From: Mytilinidion resinicola
Lineage: Eukaryota > Ascomycota > Dothideomycetes > Mytilinidiales > Mytilinidiaceae
Direction of reading: 5' to 3'
Length of the DNA stretch: 54,055 nucleotides
Assembly: GCF_010093595.1 (NCBI RefSeq)
Contig: NW_022985467.1
Location: 378,027 to 432,081 of the forward strand
Position numbers and translations under genes: made by a program. Under the pieces are notes generated by a model, which saw only the letters and a list, made by a program, of their open reading frames with translations, was not told the origin of the DNA and did not search any database. Below are positions 30,392-42,479 of the stretch, piece by piece (position 1 is the stretch's first letter; each line of letters starts with the position of its first letter).

Positions 30392-32610
30392 ATGGCTACA
30401 GCTGAGTCTTCCTTCCGCGGAACGGCGCGGATAAACCTAGAGAGTCTAGAGTTCAACTCCCTGCGGCGTGTGCTAGATGTCAGCAATGTTAAAAGATTAG
30501 TGGGAGTCTTTCAAGAGCTTGGCTGCGACAGCCTCGATCCCCAGAATCGTATTCCTGGACTACTTAGTCAACAAGACCTAGACGAAGCATTGGTTTCGTC
30601 AGGTGAATCGGCCACAGCACTCTTTCAGAAACCATTTCCCATGCTCAAACTTCCACCCAATAAGAGGGTGAGCTGTATGCTTGGTCAGCACCGTATCGCT
30701 GCCGCAATGGAAGTGTTGGGAAAGCCAAAACATCGATGGTGGACTATCGATATTTACATATACCGTAAAACAGGCCCCTTTTCTCTCTCTGCTCTGCTAC
30801 TGGGCTCTCAACACTCGCATAGGAATCACCAAAGAGCTTGAAGATAGCTTTCGAGCGGAGTATATCAACTCACACGACCGTTGTAACGGTGAAAAGTACT
30901 TGCAGATTCGCCACTACTAGCGTGCTAGGAATAAAAGCGAGGCGAGTCGTTGGCATGAGCGTCTAACACTCCGCTAAAAGAAAACTTTGAAACGAATTCA
31001 AAAGAACGATTGGCTTTCCGAGAGGCTCGATAACCTTTCCCCTTATCGAGGATTGTGGCAAACCTTTCCGATTGGGTCTTTACTTGAAATTTTAAGTTGG
31101 AGATGTAAAGAGGTATGCGTTTCCCTTTAAAATTACATTTTTATCTAATCAATAGCAGGAGATCTCTAACTACCTGGATGAAATTGCCTATATATGGTAC
31201 ACTATAACTTTAGGCGATAAGAACTTGCAGGATGCCGTCAATGAACTCACAGTGCAGAAGCTGCAGTGTCTAGCGCCGAATGGTTGCCTTGAGGATCGAG
31301 AGCTTGTATTGACATTAATGCGTTCTAACCTAATCTTTCCTAGCGTGAACGATTCTGCAGTCCGATCTCGAATTCTTTCTGCGATAACATCCTTGGACGG
31401 CATGATCCTCACCTTCCAACCCCTTTTTAAGAATATTAGATGTATGCTTCCCATTTATAACAGGCTTCGGAACATCTTCCCTAAAGTAAAAGACTTACTT
31501 CGATCCACTATCTTTGAGTGCTATAGGGGCATATATAAAGGCGAGGAAAACTACCTAGTTAAGTACGGAAACGGGGATCAGCGTTATATACCTGGCGATG
31601 AACATAATCGTATGAAGTATGGCTACTTGCAGCTATGCCTTGTTTTACTTCGTACGAATCCACCTATAAAGAAAGGGGAGACTTTGGATCGTGGAGGAAA
31701 TACTCTATACTGGGCCAGGTTAGCAAAGCTAGCTATAAGCTTAGGCTTCGACTCATTAGAAATTCAACGACTTAGCAATGGGGATGCTGAACTCATAGAC
31801 ATTCGCGAAAGAATTCGAGCTCGTAGGCCAGCGACCCTTTTTGCGGTTGATGAGGAAGTGCTTGAGCAAGAGGCACTGACACAAAGAGAGAGACTCAACG
31901 TGTTCCGCCCGAAGGAGCATTTCACGCAATCAACTATGCCAAAATTAGGAACAGACGATAGAGGTATCGCTCCGGCTAAGCGCATCGGTCAGCTGTACCA
32001 ACTATTAGAGGAGACGGAAAGGAAATTTCTCTACCTACCAAACTTCTATGCCGGAAGCCACAAACTATTACAGGGCCTGACCCCTTTTGCTATTAAGAGA
32101 ATGGTTTTCTTAATCACATTTCGCGTAGAGTCAATTCCTAATCCTGGATACTGGGAGAATGTTGATCTTGAGCTCGATTCACCATCTCAATACTCCCCCC
32201 ATTCGGTGCTTATGGCAGAAACTTCTCTCAGAGTCAGTCTAAAAACACCGCACAGTGTGTCTGGCGGCCATGAAGCATCCCAGAGACCGAACACACAGTA
32301 TTATAACCACAAAACGTTATATGAGATCAATAACGAATGCGGCAGGGACCAACTTATTTTCTTCAATTATTCAACCAAGACGTATAGCATTGTAAGCAAC
32401 ACAAGAGAATCTATAGAAAGATTTCGGAACGAGCTACAGGCGCATTATGGCTCAATTACTTTTGGTCGTTTGAAGGATGGCCAATGCAAAGCAATAAGGC
32501 TCGAGTCTCTACAAACTCCGAGGATTCATAAAGCCTCAGACCTTCCGCAGATTGTGTTCTATTGCGCAGATTCGTCGCCAGAAAGTCGTAAGATGTGTTG
32601 TGGTGGATGA
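30392..32610 (+). pseudogene. DUF3723 protein, two in-frame stops in exon 2
   Basis: ATG at 30392 gives MATAESSFRGTARINLESLE, then RVSCMLGQHRIAAAMEVLG and HRWWTIDIY, the DUF3723 N-terminal pattern. Intron 1 at 30765-30822 (58 nt) restores YRITKELEDSFRAEY. Intron 2 at 31113-31158 (46 nt, branch TCTAATC) joins RCKE to EISNYLDEIAYIW. Exon 3 (31159-32610) is fully open and carries DRELVLTLMRSNLIFP, LIFFNYSTKTYSIV and a Cys-rich end. TAG at 30918-30920 and TAA at 30975-30977 interrupt exon 2 and look like C-to-T changes of CAG and CAA. DUF3723 proteins are expanded in some ascomycetes; their function is unknown. Exon 3 alone could still be expressed. Confidence 0.8.
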
Positions 32611-33685
32611 CTTAGCATAAGAGTTTTAAAGACGAGGGGCATCGCAGAGTAGAAAGAGGGCTTTGCGGTTTGAAAGGCCTAGCTCGCCGTCGCCCACCTC
32701 ACTAGTGCAAAAGCTTATGTGCCAAGCGAAAGATATAAGCGGAATGTTGCTGCCTAGCTGCGCCTGAGCTTATTGCGACACGGGAAACCGATATATATAA
32801 GGCCAGAACCACGGTTACCAGCCATCTTATATACGTCCATACTCTGTCCATGGCGAACTTCACGCAACGCGAGCCTCTAAGCGCAAGAAACATGAAAAAA
32901 GATGATTTGGACTCGTAATCTTGTTGATTGGAGGTACCGACAGGGGTGGCGACGTTGCATGAGTTTGTATTCCACAGCAGCCATAGGGCTAAGGACGACT
33001 TCTTAGTATAATAGCATAGTTCTTAGGTTCGGATATTGCCTTTTTAATCCGTACTAGGAATAATATAGTCTTCGTGGTGGAGCTATAGTACGTAGATCGT
33101 ATTACGCTCTAAGAAAACGCTCTCCACTAATCGAGAGGCGAGGCGACAGCATAAATGTAATTTTGAGATAGGAGAAGTTAGAGGGGCTTAGGAGTAACTG
33201 ATACAAAAGATCTTTATAGACCGATATAGATATAGATTTATTTGCGAAGTCAAAATAGGTGTAAAGATAAGGTACCTATGGTTTGTCCGGTCACGGGGTG
33301 CGTCCGGGGACGTAGGGAGGGATGTTATAGATTTGGCTGTGATATATAGCTGGGTTTAAAAGCAACACATGCAACTGCGAAAGCCTTTCCATGTCCACTT
33401 GGTCACCTTCCCGTCGACATCGGTCACCCTAATAGTTGGGATATTTACTTTGCTGGACTTTGACATGTTGTTTGTGGTTCTTCAAACGACGCCATCTCGA
33501 TTAATATATGCAACTCGATAAATCGCAGGGGTGTGTATAAAGGCGACAGGAAGACGAAGTAGGGCTGCCCCGCACGCTGATTATTTAAGTGAAGTCAAGC
33601 TAGTAACGGCCCTTTAGAGTAATCTTACGCTAGGAGTTCCGCAGGTTATATAGGAAAGAGCATAAAGTTCAATTCAAGCAAAGCA
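32611..33685. other. Intergenic, partly AT-rich
   Basis: No gene seen. A GC-richer island at about 33280-33480 contains a purine tract GTAGGGAGGGA directly followed by TGTTATAGATTTGG, which resembles a polypurine tract next to an LTR start, but no partner LTR was found. Confidence 0.35.
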
Positions 33686-34118
33686 TAAAATACAGTAAAT
33701 GTCTAATACCTCCCCACGTAAGCGCGCAACTCTTATACCGAGACACACTGCGGACTCCCGGATAAATCCGGAATGTATATTTCTTAAAATTTACTACTTC
33801 AAAGCTTACAGTTATCTTCTTCTATTCTAGAACTATCGGTTCAATGCTCCGGAATATGAAATTTAGGAGATAGTTATGGTGCAGTAGGGGTGTAAAGCTA
33901 CTGCCGTTCTGGATGCTCTTAAAGGAATAATCGACAGTATAATTAAGAACATTGTAATTTTTTAGCTGCACACTAGTTTCGCGAGGAGAAATGTCTAAAG
34001 AATAATAATAGACTTACTACAATTTGATCGAATCGCGAGGGAAAGAGCGAGATACCTAAACAATACATTTCTTGCGGCACGGGGGGTGCTGCGCCACCAG
34101 GGGGGGACGTTACCACAG
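33686..34118 (+). repeat. ~430-bp dispersed direct repeat, copy 1
   Basis: Matches 41147-41583 in the same orientation from AAAATACAGTA to GGGACGTTACCAC. Shared blocks include TCCGGAATATGAAATTTA, GGGTGTAAAGCTA and TTTTTTAGCTGCACACTAG. This copy has more A/T changes. It flanks, with copy 2, the mariner relic and the HNWD relic. Confidence 0.8.
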
Positions 34119-35750
34119 TTATGCTTCTCTCGGCTTTCATAAGGCAGGATTATAAGTTAGGAGTAGTTATGTACGTATAAATAAACCTATTATATAGTCG
34201 GGCAGGGCCTAGTAATTAAGGGTCTAAGAAAACAGCCCTTGCTTATAGTATAAGAAGCCCTTATCGATCTAATAAAGAAACGCAACTTCTAAAATATTAA
34301 GCAATACTGGAATAGATCCTCTGTCTGATAATCCGCCGGCAGATGAAAAAAGATTATTGCTATTGCATAAGCAAAAGGAAATTCTTGGGAAAATATCTCG
34401 ACTTATAACGAAAGCGTGCAAGAACAAGAACCTTAATAGCTTAGATAGCGTTTATACGGAGCTAGAAATATTATGGCAAAGGGTACTAAAGCTGTCGTCG
34501 GAATTTAAAGAAGCTTACTAAGCTTATAAGGAAGCCTACTAAGCTTATAACGAAGCCTATAAAGCTTACTAGGTCGCAAATTAAGTATTCTAGATCTAGA
34601 TCTATAAATCAGGCCTTAGCGTGCTTAAGTTAGTATAAGCAATTCTGTTAAAAGCTTTCTCTCTCTATTCTCTTCTATAACGTGATATAAACTATTAAGT
34701 ATCCCCTCCCTCCCTTTTTAATACACCTTACTGCAATTTATGCTTAGTTAGTTATTATAAGATAAGTTAAAGCGTAACGTCCGTCCCTAGGTGGCGTAAC
34801 ACCTACTATACCGCAATATATAAGGGGTATATTAACTTTAAACAACCTAAGCTCTTTGCATACATCGATATATCCTATAATTCTAAATAAGTTATATGCT
34901 GTAGCCATTCTATAGCCCTTGGAACCTTTCCCACGGAAATATTACGTTCGCATCGTCGCCTTCGCGCCTGATTTGCGGATAGCCTTCTTTTATGGCGTAA
35001 CCGAGTTCCATCGCCACAGCACTACTATTAAGCTCCTATTACTTCTAATGCTTATAAAAGGGCCTTATTCGAACTTTAAAATATTACTACTATATTAAGA
35101 AATCGGCATTAGCCTTATAGCTACTATCGCATGCAAATTTATATAAGGTCGCCACCCTAGTCGGTACTTCTAATTAAAGTACTTACTAGTTCTAGGTAGT
35201 ATAAAGCGACTCCACCCGTTTTATATAATTATCACGATGTAATTTACTTATATTATCTAGTAAGCTAAGCTTATAGCTAAGTATAGCTAATTAGGGCCTT
35301 AGTACCCACCTTATATTAGGTATTATTAGCCTAAGCACGTAATTAGCTATAGTATAAAAAGGTGCTTCTCTACTATAACTTAAGCTATTTATAATAAACC
35401 CTATAAGTATAGCCGGAGCAGGTTAGCCGTTCTTTCTACTAGCGTTATAGATACGTTTATCTATATTTACTAACGTTTAAGTAGTAAAACTGCAACACGT
35501 GTTTCTATAGTTACCCCTTCTGCTTAGGTTGGATAACTCTATATATAATAGGGAATCTAAGTTAAAGGCCTAGCACTCGCTTACATACAATTTTACATAT
35601 ATTTCAATGCCCAGAATTATAAAGGTATATATATTCACTACTTTATAGGCCCCCTCTAGGCCTTAATTACAGCCCTGTACTAATTATTTATAGAGTATAT
35701 AAGCGCTTAAATCTAGTTAAAATTAATCTTCTCCTATTTTTTTTAAAGGA
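34119..35750. other. AT-rich RIP-degraded DNA, no gene recognised
   Basis: Dense TA-rich sequence with stops in all frames. Probably old transposon DNA; family not identifiable by eye. Confidence 0.4.
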
Positions 35751-35759
35751 GCCTTCTTA

Positions 35760-36560
35760 GCTTCTTTTATATAGAAGGCCTTTTTTTAGCTATAGCTTAC
35801 TTTAGCTTCTTCTAGATATTTTTAATAGGGTTTAAATCCGGTAAATTAGCTGGAAACTATATCCTATTTAAGCTATACCACCTTTATTCCTTTTTTACTA
35901 CCTTAGCTATATAAATCCTATTCCTATCTTCTATAAAAAAAAGATTTCCTTTACTAATAATATACCGCTTATACTTCTCTTAATACTCTAGAATATAAGG
36001 AAGAATCTTTTTTTAATAGACCTAGTTATTAATAGAGCCCTAGTTCTTCTTAAAAAATACTAAGAGCCCCTTTACTTTTAAAGAAATAGCACTCTAAACT
36101 ATTTATTCTAAATAGCCTCGAAATCTAGAGGCTATACAGTGCGGATAAAAGCGTTCTCCTAGTTTTTTTATTACCTAAAAATCACCCTAATCTATATAAA
36201 AGAATACCTTATTAGTCTAGTATACTTAGTTCTATTTACTTTATATCTATTCTAGGTGCTTATAGGCCTATTTTAGTTAAGCGTTCTTATATACTTAGGT
36301 AAGCTAGGGCTTTTTCTAGGCCTTTCTCTAGAAGTAGCCCTTTTTATAAAAGGCTTCTATAAGTACCTTATTATTTACTATAGGAATTCTAAGCTTATTA
36401 GTAATCCGCCTTAAAGGCTTCCTCTACTAGAGCTTATTTAGTATTATATAGAGGATTAATCGATGTCGAGTTAGTATATCTAGATAGGGCTATTATTAAG
36501 GATAATAGCAAGGCTTTATTAGAGTAATAGGACTATAAATAATATAAGCAACTATAGATT
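35760..36560 (-). pseudogene. Tc1/mariner-type transposase relic
   Basis: Minus-strand translation shows FIEDRNRIYIAKVVKKE, a stop, RWYSLNRI, a stop, then FPANLPDLNPIKNI (about 35815-35865). This matches the C-terminal DDE/D block ED-x-A-x-x-H...W-x-A-x-SPDLNPIEN of Tc1/mariner transposases, with stops where Trp and Arg/Gln codons would be. Upstream pieces (YTRLIRYSFIQIRVIFR) are weaker. It is RIP-degraded and not functional. Terminal repeats were not located. Confidence 0.65.
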
Positions 36561-37124
36561 TTAATATACTAAGCTATTAAGAAATCCTGCGCACTAAAAG
36601 GCTGGCTTTATAGAGCGCGTGGATATATAGGCGTTTATTACGATTAAAATAGCGTAGAGGGGTGGAAAATATTATTTTGCTAATATTTAAAAGTATAGCT
36701 GTATTAAGAATTATATATAAGTTAGTAAGGGCTCTTAAAGCTTCGGTGTATAGTAATACCCCCCTTATTATACACGGAGGTGTTTAACCTAAGCAGGGGG
36801 GGTAACTATATAAGTTAGCCGATTAGAAAATACTTAAAGATTTATAGTAGTAAATTAGGAAGCTATATATTTACCTTAATCCCTGGCCCTTCTATAAAAT
36901 AGAAATAAAAAAGAAAATAAGAATAATAAGTTAACTCTTTATAAACGCTTTTACTAGGCTATATTAAGCAAAGTTTTATATATCTAGACTCTTCTAGTTC
37001 TAACACTAATGCCGATTTTCTTCCCTAATACTACTAAATATAATAGCCGATACTTTAATAGCAGCTATACTAACTTTTTAGAGTTATATATTATCTATAC
37101 CCTATCTAAACTTAATGCTAGGCC
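36561..37124. other. AT-rich degraded DNA
   Basis: Between the mariner relic and the 3' end of the HNWD relic; stops in all frames, nothing assignable. Confidence 0.4.
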
Positions 37125-40100
37125 TTAATATCTCGGCTTCCGAGACTCTATAATAGATAGTGCAGTACTTGGAAGTAATAGTGCTGTACTAACACTAATA
37201 GTACCAATATTAGTGTGAAGATACAAGCCAGTAGTGTCAAATAATATGTTGCTAAGCGCATTGCCAACGTCAACCGTCTGCAGGCACGCGCCGCTGCTCG
37301 CATCCCAGATCTTAACTGTGGAGTCGTATAACGCAGACGCCAGCCGCGTTGAGTCGTGAGAGAAGGCCACTGAGCTGACCCAACCGCTATGGCCCTCGAG
37401 CGTCTGCAGGCACTCGCCACTGCTCGCATCCCAGATCTTAACTGTCTTGTCGTGTGACGCAGACGCCAGCCGCGTTGAGTCGTGAGAGAAGGCCATTGAG
37501 TTGACCGAACCGCTATGGCCCTCGAGCGTCTGCAGGCACTCGCCACTGCTCGCATCCCAGATCTTGACTGTCTTGTCGTCTGACGCAGACGCCAGCCGCG
37601 TTGAGTCGTGAGAGAAGGCCACTGACCTGACCCAATCGCTATGGCCCTCGAGCGTCTGCAGGCACTCGCCACTGCTCGCATCCCAGATCTTGACTGTCTT
37701 GTCGTCTGACGCAGACGCCAGCCGCGTTGAGTCGTGAGAGAAGGCCACTGACCTGACCCAACCGCTATGGCCCTCGAGCGTCTGCAGGCACTCGCCACTG
37801 CTCGCATCCCAGATCTTGACTGTCTTGTCGTGTGACGCAGACGCCAGCCGCGTTGAGTCGTGAGAGAAGGCCACTGAGTTAACCAAACCGCTATAGCCCT
37901 CGAGCGTCTGTAGGCATGCGCTCCAGCCGTTGCCTATTACTAGCTTAATTATAAGCTAATCTGGCTCTTTATACTGGAAATGCCTTCTTATCCAACTCTT
38001 TATTAGACTAAATAATAGTGCAGATATATAGGCCTAGAGAGCGCTATACTTAATAGCTTTCTTATAATATATAATAAACTAATACGCGTTCTTAATAAGC
38101 TTAGTAAATATATTTATATCTCCTTTTCTCTACCTTATATTAGTATAAAGATTATCTAAACTATAGTAATTATTTATAACCTACTTAAATTAATAACTAG
38201 AGTTTCTCTACTAAAATAACACTCTTTAGTATACTTTTATATAGACTAAAAGCTTCTAGCTAGTAGAGAAACTTTTTCTATAAAAATATATTAACAACGC
38301 CTCTATTATATAATATATTATTATAGCTTGCTAAAGATATAAAATTTAAGTTGTAAAGATAATCGACCTAGTAGATATATAAGTAGCGTAATACTGCTAA
38401 TAGGTCTAAATCTAGTTATATAACCTGCTTAGCAGAATATTCTAATAAACTAAGGTTGTATATATCTTATTAAAGCGTTTTAGTTATAACCTTAATTAAT
38501 CTTAAGAAAATAGTATAGTAGACCTCCTCTATTCTAGATAGAAAGATTTAACTAATAGCTTTTATAAGTAGAAAGTCTTTTATAGACTAATATATAAAGT
38601 AGATAATACCTTTTTAAATACTAAGAAATAAACTATACTAGCTAATAATCTCTACTAATAACTCTAGATTATTAACTATATTCTTAAGTATTTTAATAAG
38701 CGCTGTTAGCTCTTTAAGTCTAATAGGTTAGTATATAATTACAACTAAGGCAAGTATCTACTTATAGAGGTTAGTATTATCTAAACTATATATTTACTCT
38801 ATTATTCGCTTATAAAAAGGGTTAAGTCCAGGTAGAAACGCGTTTAGCCTTATAAAAGTATTCCGCCGGGGGATTTTTTAGAGCTTTTCGCAGACTAAAG
38901 CTACCTAGAGGAAGGTGTTATTTGTATTTAAGTATAGATAGTCTAATACTATATTTCGTATATTATTATTATATTTCTTTCGCTCTGCTAGCTAAGATAC
39001 TTTATAATAGATAAATATATAAATAGCTATAGAAATAGAATCTGCATTAAGCTTAAGGTATAGCCTTACCTTATACCCTGCACTTTCTAGCCGTTCCTTA
39101 ATATTAGGCCAGTTGCGGCTAGAAATAATTTACTTAACTTAAAATAGTATAGGAGATTTCTAGATAATAAAGTCTAGCAGTTTTAGTAAGTCTGCTATAT
39201 ATTTATTAAGCGTATTAATAATTAGGTAGGAATTATTTAAGTTTAGGTCTTGCAGGATATCTATAAATATTTCGGATAAGGCAACCTAGGTATTTATATC
39301 TTTAAAAAGCGCCTTATTTATATAGTTATACTTCTTCTATATATATAATATAAGCAATAGCTGCTAATTAGTAAGTAAGTATAGCAGACCTTATAGCACC
39401 GCTGTAGTATTATTAATTTATAAGTCTATAGCCTAATAGAAAAAGTAGAATAGGAGATTTATCTTAGCTATTAACTTTTTTAACTTGTTAATAATACCGC
39501 AGAGAAGTATTATCTTACCCTTACTAGAATTACCCTTAATCTATAGCAGGTAACTCTGTTAGTTATTACGCTATTATTAGAAGTTAGGATTTTTAAGAAT
39601 CTAGTAGTAAAAGTCCTCTAGTAAACCACCCTTAATATCTTTAATACGCTTCTTATTATTATAGGGATTAGTTAAGCGTAAGTTTTAGAGGCATTTATTT
39701 AGCTTATTAATCTCCTTTTTAAGCCGTTTAAACGCACTTATAGATCCTTTTCCGTAGTAAAAAGGCATTTTAATATCGAAAATACTAAGCAGGGAATACG
39801 CTTTATCTTTTTTAACCTTTACCTTATAGCACTATATCTATAAAAATCGCTTTTTATCGCTAAAATATAATAAATATACTCCTTTAAGCGCTGCATTAGG
39901 AATTCCTATAATTTTGCAGATTTGCTGCCCTAGCAATCTTTTATTGCTAAGCTTTTTCTATTTTTAGAAGAAGAATTTAACCGAAATTAGCGTAAGAAGC
40001 TCTTGGAAAGTCCAGCCCTGGGTAAACTATCTGCTTTCCTAAAAAGCCCGCTCCTAAGTATATTAAAAGGAATTATTCTCTGCTTTTCGCTTAAGTATTA

Positions 40101-40431
40101 AGACATCGGAAAGAAAAATATAGCATTTCTCTGCACCCTAATACTAGTAAAACATGGAATTAATAGCGCTCTAAAGCTCTACTAGGTTAGACTTATTAAT
40201 ATAGTAGGTGTCTACCTAAAAGTATTATAAGCTATTATATTTAGCCTATTATCTATAAAACTAGATTTTATTATAGCTAACCTTATCTAGTCCGGTGCTA
40301 TCTATTAAATTACAGAAGGTAACTTTCTAGCCCTTCTCCCAGGTATATAAAAGGATTGTATAGGGTAGGATCGGATTATTATCCTTAGTAAGGGTGATTT
40401 TGCCAGTGTTGCTAAGTGCTAAAAGACGTAT
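37125..40431 (-). pseudogene. HET-NACHT-WD40 (HNWD, HET-E-like) STAND protein, RIP-degraded full-length relic
   Basis: Reads nearly end to end on the minus strand. The start is eroded (ATA at 40429-40431, former ATG). The HET domain includes PILPYTILLYTWEKG, LTLISVKFFF and KVKKDKAYSLLSIFDIKMPF. The NACHT domain includes RIKDIKGGLLEDFYY, a P-loop read as GNSSKGK (39508-39534; family GDPGKGK), IISSRNWPNIKERL and AERKKYNNNIRN. A linker near 38040-38100 gives NAY-stop-FIIYYKKAIKYSAL. Five WD40 units end it (37230-37886). TAG stops sit at former Gln and Trp codons, and one frameshift lies near 38150. HET-E-type proteins trigger heterokaryon incompatibility cell death in Podospora; this relic cannot make the protein, although its WD40 end is open. 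Confidence 0.88.
37230..37910 (-). repeat. Five near-identical 126-bp WD40 repeats, unmutated island
   Basis: Units of 42 residues with core VAFSHDSTRLASASDDKTVK and IWDASSGECLQTLEGHS. Variation is concentrated at a few positions (SDD/SHD, WVR/SVN/WVS, HSG/HSD). GC-rich with no stop, while both flanks are AT-rich with RIP stops. The last unit is diverged (ALYDSTVK) and leads into the usual C-terminal tail. Confidence 0.9.
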
Positions 40432-41146
40432 TTCTTGCTTAAAGGAGGGAGATGTTAATAAGAAGAGAATATTAGAAGCTTAAGGCAGCAAGCTAGTAGA
40501 AGAGACGAGCAGGTCAACTCCCACATCCGTTGGGAATTGGAGTCCTGCCTAGGAAGGTTAGCGAGCATGCTAGAAGATAGAACGTTAAGCTAACCTAAGA
40601 TATAAAATCTACGAGCGAGATATAAACAGTGCTGCGAGCGGATTCTGCTGTACCTTAGCATGTCCTTAGTTTTGGAAGTTAAGAAGGGAGTTGGCGCGAC
40701 CTCAGGCTGGGTGGGGTGCGGCGGAGTTGACAGCGTGGCGCGGCAAGGCTGACAGGCAGCAGTCAGGCTTCAGCGGAAGGCGAATTCACAGGCGACAAGA
40801 TCAACAAATGCCTCGATCACGCTTGTAGGGAGGACGGCTGAACCGCTCCGGCCATAACCTTTGTCAGCTCAAGCGGTGGTGGAGAGGTACCTTTCTGTAC
40901 CGTGACAAATCACGTGCCTAGGCTAATGGTGCTGATCGGATATGTACATAAGATGGATTGCCAAGGCTTCCACTTACGGGTGGGTAAATTAGAATCCATG
41001 TTGCGACCACGTTTGGTGAAGCCGCATTCGCTAGCAATTGTAGATAGGTAGCAACAGGTGGCAACAAGGAACGGCTGCCAAAAATAGCCAGCACGTGACC
41101 ATTCATGGATGTTTCTAGAAGACCGCCGCATTTTAATCATAGCGTA
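40432..41146. other. Spacer upstream of the HNWD relic, no gene
   Basis: GC-normal sequence from about 40500. The minus-strand ORF at 40910-41140 has no recognisable family. No feature supported. Confidence 0.4.
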
Positions 41147-41583
41147 AAATACAGTATATCTAATACCTCCCTACGTAAGTGCGCTAAAACCCTCATGCCA
41201 AGACACACACCGGACCCCTTCGCACGGATAAATCCGGAATGTATGTTTCCAAGAGCCTATTGCCTCAAAGCTTAGAGGCATCTTCTTTCATCCTAGAACT
41301 ATCGGTTCAATACTCCGAAATATGAAATTTGGGAGATAGCCATGGTGCAGCAGGGGTGTAAAGCTAATGCCGTTCCGGATGCTCTGAAAGGAATGATCGA
41401 CAGTATAATCAAGAACGTCGTAATTTTTTAGCTGCACACTAGTTTCCTAGGGAGGAATGTCTGAAGAATAATAGTAGGCTAACGATAACTTGATTGGATC
41501 GCGAGGGAGAGAGCAAGATGCCGAAGCAATAAATTTGTTGCGGCACCGGGGGTGTTGCGCCACACAGGGTGGGACGTTACCAC
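41147..41583 (+). repeat. ~430-bp dispersed direct repeat, copy 2
   Basis: Partner of 33686-34118; less A/T-shifted, so the better reference copy. It ends at GGGACGTTACCAC. About 45 bp further, at 41624, TAACGTCCCCCC is an inverted form of that end. Confidence 0.8.
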
Positions 41584-41741
41584 TTCTCACACATCTCGTC
41601 TTTAACTTACATATCGACTATAACGTCCCCCCCTGCGTACCGGAAAACCCACCGTGCCGGAAAATACGAAGGGTACTTCGACTTTAAGCGATTATAACTC
41701 TCCGCGCATATTATGCTTTGCTATATTTCTTTATAAGTCGT

Positions 41742-42036
41742 TGTCACGGTGACGATGTATCGGGCATTTGAACGCGAGATAGACAAGTATCAGATTCAAA
41801 GAAGGATAACTACGTGCTATTACCGTGGTTGGTTACAAGACGTCAAGATGCCGAATTGAATTCGGGACGGGAGCCAGGCTATATACAGGACGAGAGAAGG
41901 GGCTCGCACATAGCGCGTGGCCCTAACAGAATTGGGAATCAGGTGGCGGGCGCGTGGCGCACGCGTGCGCACGTATGCGGCAACAAGGTGTCAGGGGATT
42001 GATGCTTAGAGGGAGGCCATGATCAATACCGTGACA
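41742..42036. mobile_element. Solo LTR A (TGTCACGG...CCGTGACA)
   Basis: 295 bp with TG...CA ends in a short inverted repeat, flanked by a 5-bp duplication GTCGT (41737-41741, 42037-42041), typical of an LTR left after recombination. Nearly identical, in inverted orientation, to 42114-42409. Confidence 0.85.
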
Positions 42037-42113
42037 GTCGTGTACTATAGCTAATTTTAAACCTTTAGGATACCTTCTACTTCTAAATTATGTTCGCATC
42101 GTCGCCTTTGGGC

Positions 42114-42409
42114 TGTCACGGTATTGATCATGGCCTCCCTCTAAGCATCAATCCCCTGACACCTTGTTCCCGCATACGTGCGCACGCGTGCGCCACGCGC
42201 CCGCCACCTGATTCCCGATTCCGTTAGGGCCACGCGCTATGTGCGAGCCCCTTTTCTCGTCTTGTATATAGCCTGGCTCCCGTCCCGAATTCAATTCGGC
42301 ATCTTAACGTCCTTGTAACCAACCACGGTAATAGCACGTAGTTATCCTTCTTTGAATCTGATACTTGTCTATCTCGCGTTCAAATGCCCGATACATCGTC
42401 ACCGTGACA
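42114..42409. mobile_element. LTR B, inverted copy of LTR A
   Basis: Begins TGTCACGGTATTGATC and ends CACCGTGACA. High identity to LTR A over its whole length, opposite orientation, 77 bp apart. No 5-bp duplication at its ends. The gypsy protease remnant starts 70 bp beyond it. Confidence 0.8.
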
Positions 42410-42479
42410 GCCTTCTGATATAGGTCCTTACTATTATTATATTAGAATACGTTGGCAGGTTTACGCAGGCAACAAGCCT

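Noticed and set aside
33280..33480. LTR next to a polypurine tract
   Set aside because: GGGAGGGA followed by TGTTATAG is suggestive, but no matching second LTR, 3' end or target duplication was found.
37148..37807. Second long frame through the WD40 array (219 codons)
   Set aside because: A shadow of the repeat: a stop-free alternative frame repeated five times because the 126-bp period is a multiple of three.
41742..42409. Ends of one palindromic DNA transposon
   Set aside because: Each arm has its own TG...CA ends and LTR A has its own 5-bp duplication, so two LTRs in opposite orientation fit better.
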